IMG/VR virus record: IMGVR_UViG_3300046804_003074
Coordinates: 1-21,495 of that record
Length of the DNA: 21,495 nucleotides
Direction: 5' to 3' (one strand)
From: a virus
A program made the position numbers and the translations under genes. Positions 7,073 through 14,386 of this stretch are shown piece after piece; position 1 is the first letter of the stretch, and each line of letters begins with the position of its first letter. The notes below the pieces were generated by a model that made no database searches, had not been told where the DNA came from, and worked only from the letters and a program-made list of their open reading frames with translations.

Positions 7073-8066
7073 AACAAAACTCTTTCTGTGCAATTTCATC
7101 TAAAGCCTGCATTACTTCTGGAGTGAAATATTCCTCTGGATTTGCGAGGATTTGTTTTGCATAGATCTTCTTTCCATCAATTTCATATCTACCTGCGACA
7201 TTTTTCCAAAGTCCGCCAATCTCACCGAGTTCAAGAAGACCATAGTAACGATCAAGACCACGCTCATCATAATAAAGGCGTACCTCAACATCCTTATTCT
7301 CCTTACTCAAACGAGATTTAGCAGTCTTAGCCTTGATAATGTTTCCAACGACTTCTGTTCCATCTTTCTCTTTTTTCTTACTGAGATAGATGATAGTAGA
7401 AGCGGCATACTTAAGACCACTACCACCTCCCATCTCCTTAGTAGGAACATAAGCACCGATAACATCATAAGTGTGATTCGTAACTAACATTGGAATATTA
7501 GCTTGTCCAAGTTTCAAAGTAATCATCCTGAATGCACCTTTGACCAATTGAGATTTGGTCATGTCCCGAACTTGTTTATCGTTCAGTGCGTCAGTAATCT
7601 CTTTCTCAGTGGAAAGCATTCCAAGAGAGTCTAACACAAACATACAGGGTTTGCGTTCTCCTTCAGGTTTTTTTAAGTATAGGTCTACCGCTTTGAGCGC
7701 TTTACCGCGAAACTCCTCCACTGTAACAACATTAACAACAACAAGACGAGAAGTATCAATTCCACGGGACTCTACAAGTGATTTGGTAATAGCGGCTTCA
7801 GTATCAAAATAGAGACAATAACCATCGGGGTGAGTATCAAGAAAATTCTTAACCACAGCGAGAGAGAAGAAAGTCTTTCCAGTACTAGACTCTCCAGCAA
7901 TAGCAGTAATCTTATTCCCAGATACACCACCAAATATGCTACCTGAAACCAGTGCATTAAAGATGTACGAACCCGTGTCAACATAAGTCTCAGTCTCATC
8001 AATATCAGAAGCGAGTTTGGTATACTCTCCTCCAATTTCCTTTACAATATCCTTTAAAAAGTCCAT
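7065..8066 (-). CDS. uvsX: Recombinase UvsX (RecA/Rad51-like)
   Basis: The 333-residue protein is the phage RecA-type strand-exchange protein, needed for recombination-dependent replication and repair. Walker A is GESSTGKT (58-65). The Walker B region is CMFVLDSLG, and the DNA-binding loop region with EMGGGSGLKYAASTIIYLS is well conserved. Length is slightly below T4 UvsX. The ATG at 8066 overlaps the stop of the upstream 54-residue gene as TAATG, indicating coupled translation. Downstream comes the 2OG oxygenase rather than gp41 directly. Confidence 0.96.
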   Translation of the reverse strand: MDFLKDIVKEIGGEYTKLASDIDETETYVDTGSYIFNALVSGSIFGGVSGNKITAIAGESSTGKTFFSLAVVKNFLDTHPDGYCLYFDTEAAITKSLVESRGIDTSRLVVVNVVTVEEFRGKALKAVDLYLKKPEGERKPCMFVLDSLGMLSTEKEITDALNDKQVRDMTKSQLVKGAFRMITLKLGQANIPMLVTNHTYDVIGAYVPTKEMGGGSGLKYAASTIIYLSKKKEKDGTEVVGNIIKAKTAKSRLSKENKDVEVRLYYDERGLDRYYGLLELGEIGGLWKNVAGRYEIDGKKIYAKQILANPEEYFTPEVMQALDEIAQKEFCYG

Positions 8067-8230
8067 TAAGCCACCATCCCGTATTGTTCACGAAGAATTT
8101 TTTTATAAGGAAGATTCTGTTCCCGAAGTTCCTTTACAAGTTTAAGTTTTTGATAAAGTGCCGTATTTCCACCCAGAGTCAGGGCACTTATAATTGTATT
8201 CAGTTCTTCATCATTAATAGGCAGATCCAT
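8066..8230 (-). CDS. Small conserved protein upstream of uvsX, 54 residues
   Basis: The frame runs from ATG at 8230 to TAA at 8066. It has a GGAGGA ribosome binding site at 8235-8240 inside the end of the upstream gene. The product begins MDLPINDEELNTIISALTLG and ends LREQYGMVA. It is largely helical with charged and Leu/Ile repeats (LYQKLKLVKELREQ), consistent with a short coiled or bundled helix. It resembles small proteins that sit next to uvsX in cyanophages, but no function is known to me. Its stop shares one base with the uvsX start, so it may affect uvsX translation. Confidence 0.78.
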   Translation of the reverse strand: MDLPINDEELNTIISALTLGGNTALYQKLKLVKELREQNLPYKKILREQYGMVA

Positions 8231-8392
8231 TCATTCCTCCAAGTTTTTAGACTCTGTGCATATAACCCAATTATACCTCTTTTTTAACTCATTTGCAAAC
8301 CAATATGCAGTGGAAGCCGTCTCAAACAACTTCCTGTTTTTGACTGGAGACAATTCTCCAGGTTCAGCCCAAACCACTACATATTTACTCAT
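8231..8392 (-). CDS. Small hypothetical protein, 53 residues
   Basis: I take the start as ATG at 8392, which overlaps the gp43 stop as ATGA. A longer frame to 8434 would run into gp43 and lacks a ribosome binding site. The product begins MSKYVVVWAEPGEL and ends CTESKNLEE; it is rich in aromatic residues and looks like a small alpha/beta fold (strand, then a helix with TASTAYWFANELKKRY, then a strand). No catalytic motif is visible. Function unknown. It lies between DNA polymerase and the 54-residue gene. Confidence 0.72.
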   Translation of the reverse strand: MSKYVVVWAEPGELSPVKNRKLFETASTAYWFANELKKRYNWVICTESKNLEE

Positions 8393-10887
8393 CCGAAGAA
8401 AGACTCCAAACTGATAGTTTTTTCCACAGACCATCCAATAGAATCAAGAATAATCTTCATTGGTTCTACAAAAGATTTGTTAAACTGAGTATCGTAATCA
8501 ATATACTTATCCAGCCCAAGTTCTTTTGGAAAGTCCTGAATAAATGCCATCACATTTTCTTGAATTGGATTAGGAACTTTCAAATAAAGAAACTTGATCT
8601 TTTCCCCACTCTGGATCGCTGGGTATTTTTTATCCAGTCCGGCTTTCTTCGTATAGTGATTGTATAGAATTGCACCTCTTACATGAAAAGGAACACCCTT
8701 ATTGTACATATGCGTTCTAGAAACCCACTTATTAATCTCAGAAACACTACGAGGGAATGCAATTTCTTCAGGTTGAAGAGATTTGAATTTCTTACGAGCA
8801 TCCTCAATAAAATCAATCACATCATCCTCACCTTTTGTCATGATAATGTCAATAGAATCTTTAATCATCTTACGACAAGGTGCAGGGGTTGAAGTTTTGA
8901 TAGCCTCAATGCCCATCATCTTAAGTTTGGGCTTCTCATAACGAACACCCTCAGAATCCCAGACACGGAGAATATATCGTTTCTTACCAGTCCAGATGCC
9001 CCTCTCTGCGATGTTCTCGCGTTTCATGTACATCTTCTGGTCGTATGCATTTAAGTAGTCGGCCAGTTCTTGGTAAGAACTTTCAATATACTTTTCAAGT
9101 TCCAACGAACAGACCTTATCAAGGAAAGTAACAACTTCATCAGTAGTTTTCTCTCTCCCTTTGAATACAGCGTCAACAAAAGGACCCATATTAATATAAA
9201 TGGAGTCAGTATCCATAGCAATAACATAATCAACCTCCTGAGTTTTGAGAACCTTATTCATATAAGAGTTCATTTTTTCCTCAATCCACTGAATTGCAAC
9301 TTGTCCAGACAGAGTAATCGCCTCCGCATTTGCAAGTTTGTAATAACGAAAGTACTCATTACCAATCGCACCATAAGCGGAGTTAAGTGCAATCTTTTTA
9401 GCCATCTGAATATTATCACAACGAGAAATCTCCTTCTCCAATTCTTTGGTTGGAGTTTTCTCATAAGCTTTCTTCGCTTCAATCATCTTCTTTTTGAAGA
9501 TAACCCTTTCGTTATACATCTTCTCCATGAGTTCTGGAAGGAACCCACGAATATCTTTCCTATACATTGCACCATTTGCACAAACTGCATAGTCCTTGTA
9601 CATCTCAAAAGTAAGTTCTTTCTTCAGAACCTTATCTACATTGACATTAGGATGACGAGTATCCAGAAGAGTTTCTGGTGAGATGTTGTATTGCATAATC
9701 AAATGCGGATACAGAGAGTTAAGGTCAAAGTTCACAACCCATTCGTACATTCCTGGAGTTGGTTCTTTAACATAAGCACCTGCATACTTCTCATCCTTAG
9801 TATTGCGTTCCTTTTGAGGAATGACAATCTTTTTCTTGAGAAGGTAGTTGTAGATAATTGCATCCCAAGTACGAACCTGATATGCAATATCATTAAAGTT
9901 TACCTTTGCGTCGAATGCACGAGTGAAACAAAGGTCAATCAACTTGAGTTTATCCTCAAGTCGGTCTACCAGTTCCACATCGACGATGTTGTACTCTACA
10001 AACTTTTGCCAGTTATTGGAATAGAAGTCACGGAAAGTATCATACTCAGAGTGATCCAACTTATTCTGACCCAACTCCATGAAAGCAATATGATCCAGTC
10101 GGTAGCTTTCCTGATTAGGAGTTGCAGGAGATTTCTTATAGAGATCTAGATAATCAATAATAGAAACACCTGCAATGTCAACACTAAGTTGTTTGCGACC
10201 AGAGATCGTTACTTCATTGACACGAACGATATTCCATGGAGAAAGTTTCTTTGCAGTCTTCTCTCCCATCAGTCTTGAAATACGACCAACAAGATATGGA
10301 AGGTCATAAAGTTCGCAATTCCAACCAGTAATCACTTCTGGAGTATTACTCTGCCACCAATCCATAAAAGAACCGATAAGAGCATACTCATCCTTGCAAT
10401 AAATGTAATTTACATTCTCCTGCGTGACCTTTGCAGGACGAGAACCAAATGTAGTAATTTGTTTAGTATTATAGTCCTGTACCGTAACCAACAGGAGTTC
10501 TTCGGCGCAATTAAAGACATCAGGAAATCCACTTTCAGCAGCAACCTCAATGTCAATCGTAACCAGTTTGATTTTGTTAATATCAAACTTAATCTCATCC
10601 TCCGGATATTTCTCCGCAATATACTGATAAATGAATCTATCGTTTCCATATACACGGAATCCGTCCACGCCAGAATACTTCTCAAGAAAATCCCTGCAAT
10701 CTCTAATTGTTCCAGGGCGAATTGGTTCTACAGCCTGACCATCCAGAGTTTTATATTCACTCTTCTTTTTTGAGGGAACATAAAATGTAGGATAAAACTC
10801 CTCTTTTACCGTAAAATGTTTTCCGTTTTCATAACCTCGGACAAGGATATCATTACCAAGAAGAAAGACATTCGTATAAAATTTCAT
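8389..10887 (-). CDS. 43: DNA polymerase, T4 gp43-type (family B)
   Basis: The 832-residue protein is the replicative family B polymerase with 3'-5' proofreading. Exonuclease motifs: TIDIE (Asp112, Glu114), GWNCELYDLPYL (188-199) and YNIVD (299-303). Polymerase motifs: DLNSLYPHLI (motif A, 388-397), KKIALNSAYGAIGN (motif B, 497-510) and MDTDSIY (motif C, 558-564). The protein is somewhat shorter than T4 gp43 (about 900 residues), as is usual for cyanophages. It is a single uninterrupted frame, with no intron or split. The start overlaps the stop of the 84-residue SH3/Sm-like gene as ATGA. The C-terminal SLESFFG is a probable clamp-binding peptide, as in T4. Confidence 0.98.
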   Translation of the reverse strand: MKFYTNVFLLGNDILVRGYENGKHFTVKEEFYPTFYVPSKKKSEYKTLDGQAVEPIRPGTIRDCRDFLEKYSGVDGFRVYGNDRFIYQYIAEKYPEDEIKFDINKIKLVTIDIEVAAESGFPDVFNCAEELLLVTVQDYNTKQITTFGSRPAKVTQENVNYIYCKDEYALIGSFMDWWQSNTPEVITGWNCELYDLPYLVGRISRLMGEKTAKKLSPWNIVRVNEVTISGRKQLSVDIAGVSIIDYLDLYKKSPATPNQESYRLDHIAFMELGQNKLDHSEYDTFRDFYSNNWQKFVEYNIVDVELVDRLEDKLKLIDLCFTRAFDAKVNFNDIAYQVRTWDAIIYNYLLKKKIVIPQKERNTKDEKYAGAYVKEPTPGMYEWVVNFDLNSLYPHLIMQYNISPETLLDTRHPNVNVDKVLKKELTFEMYKDYAVCANGAMYRKDIRGFLPELMEKMYNERVIFKKKMIEAKKAYEKTPTKELEKEISRCDNIQMAKKIALNSAYGAIGNEYFRYYKLANAEAITLSGQVAIQWIEEKMNSYMNKVLKTQEVDYVIAMDTDSIYINMGPFVDAVFKGREKTTDEVVTFLDKVCSLELEKYIESSYQELADYLNAYDQKMYMKRENIAERGIWTGKKRYILRVWDSEGVRYEKPKLKMMGIEAIKTSTPAPCRKMIKDSIDIIMTKGEDDVIDFIEDARKKFKSLQPEEIAFPRSVSEINKWVSRTHMYNKGVPFHVRGAILYNHYTKKAGLDKKYPAIQSGEKIKFLYLKVPNPIQENVMAFIQDFPKELGLDKYIDYDTQFNKSFVEPMKIILDSIGWSVEKTISLESFFG

Positions 10888-11138
10888 TGAGTAAGGTTCA
10901 AATAATCATTAAGTAAAGTTTCTTTGGGATCCACCAAAGTCAAGATCTTATCTGAGGATATCATAATTGCATCAGTTGAATCAGTCAACTCATACAACCA
11001 TGGAGTAAGTTTCCTATCATAAATTTGGTAGGGATTTACCAATTTACAATCAGGTTCCCCAAGTTCAGATACTACTGCTGTAATTCTTGAAATTAAAATT
11101 GTTCCACTAACTAGAACAATGACTTGTATTTCATCCAT
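10884..11138 (-). CDS. Small SH3/Sm-like protein, family member 3 (84 residues)
   Basis: The protein of 84 residues has the same plan as two others in this window: a strand with LVSGTILISRI, a NP-containing turn (LVNPYQIYD), a PW motif (TPWLY), then a strand and IxTLVDP, ending with a short helix (LLNDYLNL). Compare LLKSGEQVIADI, NP, SPWI and IVTIVEP in its upstream neighbour, and IATGEEVVAEL, APWA and HIVYIAE in the 98-residue protein. I infer a small beta-barrel of the Sm or SH3 type; no such domain name is proven. It overlaps its neighbours on both sides by a few bases (8 upstream, ATGA to gp43), so it is translated together with the polymerase. Confidence 0.75.
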   Translation of the reverse strand: MDEIQVIVLVSGTILISRITAVVSELGEPDCKLVNPYQIYDRKLTPWLYELTDSTDAIMISSDKILTLVDPKETLLNDYLNLTQ

Positions 11139-11574
11139 TTGTTTCTTCAGTAATTACTTCAAAATTTTCAATCAAAGTTGCACTATCATCTTCTTCGTCA
11201 ACTGTTGGGACATTAGCCCAAATATCTGGAATTGAATTTTCGGATTGAGATTGTTCTGCAGTTACTGCATTCATCTTTTCTTCATAAGACTTCTTAATCC
11301 ATTCATGTGGTTCAACAATGGTAACAATCCATTTTGGATCTAATGCCATTTTTTTGTCTGCGGATAAGACAATCCAAGGAGAAAATGCAACTTTGTGTTC
11401 AATCTCATCAGTCAATTGCACACTACTTTCCATCAATAATTCAGGAGTTAGTAGTCGTGTAATATAAGGATTTGAAAAAACTAATGAAACGACTTTATCA
11501 TCTTCATTAACTAATTCCATAATATCTGCAATTACCTGTTCACCCGATTTTAACAGGGCCAATTTAATAGCCAT
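11131..11574 (-). CDS. Small SH3/Sm-like protein, family member 2 (147 residues)
   Basis: I chose the ATG at 11574, preceded by GGAGT and AGGAGGT, rather than the upstream start at 11649, which would run through the promoter. The N-terminal 95 residues carry the family pattern: MAIKLALLKSGEQVIADI, a NP turn, FSPWI, then WIVTIVEP and a helix. A C-terminal tail rich in Gln, Ser, Asp and Glu follows and ends in ENFEVITEETNG; it is probably disordered. The gene opens the second replication block, directly after a sigma70-like promoter, and precedes gp43. Function unknown; a nucleic-acid-binding or replisome-accessory role is inference from fold and location. Confidence 0.78.
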   Translation of the reverse strand: MAIKLALLKSGEQVIADIMELVNEDDKVVSLVFSNPYITRLLTPELLMESSVQLTDEIEHKVAFSPWIVLSADKKMALDPKWIVTIVEPHEWIKKSYEEKMNAVTAEQSQSENSIPDIWANVPTVDEEDDSATLIENFEVITEETNG

Positions 11575-11578
11575 AATT

Positions 11579-11592
11579 ACTCCATACCTCCT
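11579..11592 (-). promoter_or_regulatory. Double ribosome binding site before the 147-residue gene
   Basis: The minus strand contains AGGAGGT followed by GGAGT, the latter 4 bases before ATG at 11574. It supports the short start and argues against the longer frame. Confidence 0.55.
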
Positions 11593-11595
11593 ATT

Positions 11596-11624
11596 ACGAT
11601 ACCACAAAAAAAGGGGGGTGTCAA
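11596..11624 (-). promoter_or_regulatory. Sigma70-like promoter for the polymerase/uvsX/gp41 block
   Basis: The minus strand has a perfect -35 box TTGACA (11624-11619), a 17-base spacer made largely of C then T runs, and a -10 box TATCGT (11601-11596; four of six matches). The first gene starts 22 bases downstream at 11574. Host-RNA-polymerase promoters of this kind drive early genes in T4-like cyanophages. Confidence 0.6.
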
Positions 11625-11672
11625 CTGGATTTTGCCAGTCGAACCCCAAGCGCCGACGATATTCAAAGATAT

Positions 11673-11861
11673 TTAGGCGCCATCACCATCTGCGGAATTT
11701 CCACTCCCACCCCCGCCTGGATTCTTAGGCACAGCTTTTCCTGCAGAGACTACCTTTGATTTTCCAGTCAACGGATTGTAGATTTTATGCCTAACGGCAG
11801 CAGGGTAGGAAATCTGTTTAATGTTTCCAACTTGTTCTAAGAACTGCTTAAAGGATTTCAT
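11673..11861 (-). CDS. Small protein with capsid-targeting-like N-terminus, 62 residues
   Basis: The product starts MKSFKQFLEQ, which resembles the MKTYQEFIAE peptide of T4 internal proteins and the start of the NMN adenylyltransferase-like gene here. The middle part is basic (AVRHKIYNPLTGKSKVV) and the C-terminus is a Gly/Ser/Asp-rich tail (NPGGGGSGNSADGDGA), probably disordered. The ATG at 11861 lies inside the last codons of hsp20 (14-base overlap), with AAAGG upstream. There is no known catalytic motif. A packaged peptide or a substrate of the head protease is possible, but the residues after LEQ do not make a clean cleavage site, so this is inference only. Confidence 0.65.
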   Translation of the reverse strand: MKSFKQFLEQVGNIKQISYPAAVRHKIYNPLTGKSKVVSAGKAVPKNPGGGGSGNSADGDGA

Positions 11862-12285
11862 ACACCTTTCGTTTCTGATGTTCAGGAATAATCCTATTTA
11901 GTTTGACATGGAGAAGTCCATCCTCAAACTTAACATCAGATACTTTAACATCGTCGGATAGTGTCCAAGTTCTCGTAAAGGCTCTCTTCGCAAGACCATT
12001 GTGAAGATACTCCCCTAGTTCAGAAGTTTCCGCCTTCTTCGCTTCAACGAAGAGTTTATTCCATTCAGTGAAAACTTCAATATCTTCTTTTTTGTATCCT
12101 GCAAGAGCGATCTCTAAACGGAACTCCGTCTCACTCTCCTTAATCAAATTGTATGGTGGATAGTTTGTTGATGTTTCATGAACCGTTCCCAAACGGTGAA
12201 ACCATTCATCCATACCAATACTATATTTTTCAATATCATTTAAAAATTTGTCAATGTTAGCCGTGTTGTACTTAGCGAGTAACAT
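11848..12285 (-). CDS. hsp20: Small heat-shock protein, Hsp20 family
   Basis: The 145-residue protein has the alpha-crystallin domain: PPYNLIKESETEFRLEIALAG (about 43-63), KKEDIEVF, and the C-terminal GLLHVKLNRIIP that ends the domain, followed by a short tail (EHQKRKVYEIL). Hsp20 proteins are ATP-independent holdases; the gene is part of the usual core of T4-like cyanophages, where its role in infection is not settled. Start ATG at 12285 has one of the strongest ribosome binding sites in the window (AAGGAGGT, spacing 5). It stands as a separate unit between two terminator/promoter regions, with a leader of about 90 bases. Confidence 0.95.
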   Translation of the reverse strand: MLLAKYNTANIDKFLNDIEKYSIGMDEWFHRLGTVHETSTNYPPYNLIKESETEFRLEIALAGYKKEDIEVFTEWNKLFVEAKKAETSELGEYLHNGLAKRAFTRTWTLSDDVKVSDVKFEDGLLHVKLNRIIPEHQKRKVYEIL

Positions 12286-12290
12286 GATAG

Positions 12291-12298
12291 ACCTCCTT
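12291..12298 (-). promoter_or_regulatory. Strong ribosome binding site of hsp20
   Basis: The minus strand reads AAGGAGGT, a near full anti-16S match, 5 bases before the ATG at 12285. Most other genes here have weak or no such site and rely on overlapping stops, so high Hsp20 translation is likely. Confidence 0.8.
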
Positions 12299-12377
12299 AA
12301 GCGTCTGTTGGGTTGAATTACGGATCCGAGGACTCCGCTTTAGCGTATGGGCAGTCATGTGACCAAACCCATCACTT

Positions 12378-12383
12378 ATTATA
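12378..12383 (-). promoter_or_regulatory. Possible -10 promoter element (TATAAT) for hsp20
   Basis: The minus strand has a perfect TATAAT within CACTATATAATAAGTG, about 95 bases before the hsp20 start and directly after the regA terminator. No -35 box is seen 17 bases upstream, so it would need an activator or be a middle-type promoter. The surrounding imperfect inverted repeat CACT/AGTG could bind a regulator. Confidence 0.4.
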
Positions 12384-12394
12384 TAGTGAGACAT

Positions 12395-12430
12395 TAAAAA
12401 AGAGGAAGGGTGTAAAACCGATCCTCTTTT
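12395..12430 (-). terminator. Rho-independent terminator after regA
   Basis: On the minus strand AAAAGAGGA pairs with TCCTCTTTT (nine base pairs, partly extended by GGT/ACC in the loop) and the T run continues. It lies 20 bases beyond the regA stop and closes the first replication block. Confidence 0.8.
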
Positions 12431-12449
12431 GTGTGGTATACCGAAAAAA

Positions 12450-12881
12450 TCAGACTTCTACTTTCTTTTTCTTACCAATGTTATACTTACTCTCAAGAAT
12501 CCAATCACCCTTATCCTTATAGGAAAGAACTTTGATTTGATTCAACGGAGCTACATCGGTAATAGAATCTGGTTTTACAATGGTTACCAAACCCCAATCA
12601 GAAATTAGATTAATAATTCTATTGCGTCTCTGGACATCATTTACCGTAAGATTTGCATGTTTGCCGTCAAGTGCAAACAATTCTTTAAAGTGTACGATGT
12701 AATAACGACCCTGTTTATGAAGAATGTGACAGGATTGATAGATTTTCTTTTCCTTGCGCGAGGCAACACCGATACGAGTGAGTGTCTCACGGACTTTTAG
12801 GAAGTCATCTGGTTCATTCAGAACCACTTCCACCATTTGATCTTGCGACCAATGGACTTCTGGTTCAACAAAGGTACTCAT
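12450..12881 (-). CDS. regA: Translational repressor RegA
   Basis: The 143-residue protein matches the T4 RegA family: an N-terminal MVEVVLNEPDDFLKVRETLTRIGVAS segment, the conserved central stretch SCHILHKQGRYYIVHFKELFALDG (about 50-73) and RRNRIINLISDWGLV. RegA binds initiation regions of phage early mRNAs and represses their translation, including clamp and clamp-loader messages in T4. The protein is longer than T4 RegA (122 residues) at its basic C-terminus (GKKKKVEV). The start overlaps the gp62 stop as ATGA, so it is coupled to the clamp loader it may regulate. Confidence 0.95.
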   Translation of the reverse strand: MSTFVEPEVHWSQDQMVEVVLNEPDDFLKVRETLTRIGVASRKEKKIYQSCHILHKQGRYYIVHFKELFALDGKHANLTVNDVQRRNRIINLISDWGLVTIVKPDSITDVAPLNQIKVLSYKDKGDWILESKYNIGKKKKVEV

Positions 12882-13267
12882 CTTTTGCCTCCAACATCAA
12901 GTTTAGATTTAATATAATTAATTTGGTCTTTTGTTAGAATTTTCAGTGCTTGTTGGGCCTTTTCATTACTATAGCCATAGTATGATTTGACTGCATCAAG
13001 GTCTTGAATCTTCTCTTTTTTAAGCCACGGAGAAAATCTTTTCCGTTTCCTGACACTATTTAGTAAAAAATCATATTGCAACTTTGAAGGTAATCCATGA
13101 TTCATGTTCATCTCATTTGCAAACATGATCGTATCAATGTGACCTGACATACATTTGTTGACAACAAACGCAGGATATTTCTTTTCCCACTGAGGATCTC
13201 CATCATCCATCAAATACTCTTTACTAAAGTTGATGGAGTTTAAGTAATCTTTTAGTTCGTAACTCAT
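12878..13267 (-). CDS. 62: Clamp loader small subunit, T4 gp62-type
   Basis: The 129-residue protein corresponds to the short cyanophage form of gp62, which with gp44 loads the gp45 clamp. The recognisable parts are MFANEMNMNHGLPSKLQYDF (about 49-68), RKRKRFSPWLKK (73-84) and YGYSNEKAQQALKIL. T4 gp62 is longer (187 residues). The call rests on its place between the clamp-loader cluster and regA and on resemblance to cyanophage gp62. Both ends overlap neighbours as ATGA. Confidence 0.88.
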   Translation of the reverse strand: MSYELKDYLNSINFSKEYLMDDGDPQWEKKYPAFVVNKCMSGHIDTIMFANEMNMNHGLPSKLQYDFLLNSVRKRKRFSPWLKKEKIQDLDAVKSYYGYSNEKAQQALKILTKDQINYIKSKLDVGGKR

Positions 13268-14385
13268 CGGATAATATCAATAGATTCAGGGTTCTTATTC
13301 CAAGTCTCAAGTTCAGTGCGAAGACGACCTTCAGACTTCAGAGTTTCATAACGATTAGAAGCTTTTTTCTTCCACCAGTTCACAAGATGATCAAAGTGGA
13401 ATTTGTCATAGTTTTGACCTGGACGCAATACTTCTTCCTGTCCTAGAATAACTTCACGAGCATTCTCAAATCCATAATCCGAAATATAAAACCTCTTTTG
13501 TTCAGTCAGGTTTTTTGCATTTACAATCGCAGTCTGGAACTCCACAACCTTTTGAGAAGGTAAGCTTTTTTTGATGATTGAGATCATCTTTTGTTGTGTC
13601 TTGAGTTTCCGACTGGATGCGTCCTCCTTCACCAGAGATTGGTTGTTGTTCCTTTGAATAAACCATTTGTTTAACTCCTGGAAGATTTCATCATGGAGCA
13701 GAGGAGTAAAATCACTTTGAGTTAGACCCTTGTACCTCATATAAGGTTTCAAACCATCATACTGAGATGAGGCTTTAGTAGAACCATAAAGAGAGGTGGT
13801 CTCAAACGAACAAATATCTGATCCATACTTCTTATTTAATGTCTCACGAGCAGTATGAGAACAACAGAGAAGTGCAAGAAGTTTACCTCCAAGATAATTA
13901 AATCCAAAAGGTTGGGTAGGGACAATAATGAATCCCATAATTGCATGACGATTAAACCTAGACAACTCAGGAGTTTGTCCAAGCCAATCATTGCGAGGTT
14001 TAGAATTAATTGTAGGCGAACCAAACCGACAGAAACCTACAATCTTCTGCGTATTAGTTTCTTGTACAATCCACTTCAAAGATTTACCAGGAATACTATC
14101 CTCAATCGCATGAGAAGTAGTAATCTGCAATCTTTCATTAAAATATTCATTCGTAAATCCACCCTTTTCTCCTGCAGGATAAACTTTGAAGTTCATGTCC
14201 TGTGGGTGCATGTCAAATGCATCAAACATATCATCCTCGGGCCCAATCCCAAGAATGGATGAAGGCATTTGTTCCATTCTATCTAGTTTCACATTACGCA
14301 GATATTCATCAATCCTTCCCATGTTAGAGAAGTAATCAATGAATTTATCCGCTGCGTAAACAGCATCATCAAGTTCTAGTTGCAT
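13264..14385 (-). CDS. DUF4338/Mom-like protein of unknown function in the clamp-loader cluster
   Basis: The protein has 373 residues. Residues 114-222 hold an alpha/beta pattern: KIVGFCRFGSPT, RNDWLG, LSRFNR, GFIIVP, NYLGGKLLALLC, YGSDICSFETTSLYGSTK and MRYKGL. This order resembles the DUF4338 domain (found in DruA of the Druantia defence system) and the Mu Mom type acyltransferase-like fold, which share an IGW/R, a FIIxP strand, a helix after Gly-Gly and an ETT-type segment. The match is by eye. The remaining C-terminal part is Lys/Arg-rich and helical. Nothing proves a reaction: it could modify bases, bind DNA or do neither. It sits between the 98-residue gene and gp62 with an ATGA overlap to gp62, so it is made with the replisome proteins. 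Confidence 0.75.
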   Translation of the reverse strand: MQLELDDAVYAADKFIDYFSNMGRIDEYLRNVKLDRMEQMPSSILGIGPEDDMFDAFDMHPQDMNFKVYPAGEKGGFTNEYFNERLQITTSHAIEDSIPGKSLKWIVQETNTQKIVGFCRFGSPTINSKPRNDWLGQTPELSRFNRHAIMGFIIVPTQPFGFNYLGGKLLALLCCSHTARETLNKKYGSDICSFETTSLYGSTKASSQYDGLKPYMRYKGLTQSDFTPLLHDEIFQELNKWFIQRNNNQSLVKEDASSRKLKTQQKMISIIKKSLPSQKVVEFQTAIVNAKNLTEQKRFYISDYGFENAREVILGQEEVLRPGQNYDKFHFDHLVNWWKKKASNRYETLKSEGRLRTELETWNKNPESIDIIR

Positions 14386-14386
14386 A

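Noticed and set aside
11575-11649. Longer start for the 147-residue SH3/Sm-like gene
   Set aside because: It would place the promoter -10 and -35 boxes inside the coding region and ignore the GGAGG site before 11574.
11640-11672. Possible terminator between the 62-residue gene and the polymerase block (GCGCC/GGCGC and ACTGG/CCAGT arms)
   Set aside because: Neither stem is followed directly by a T run, and the loop of the first is large.
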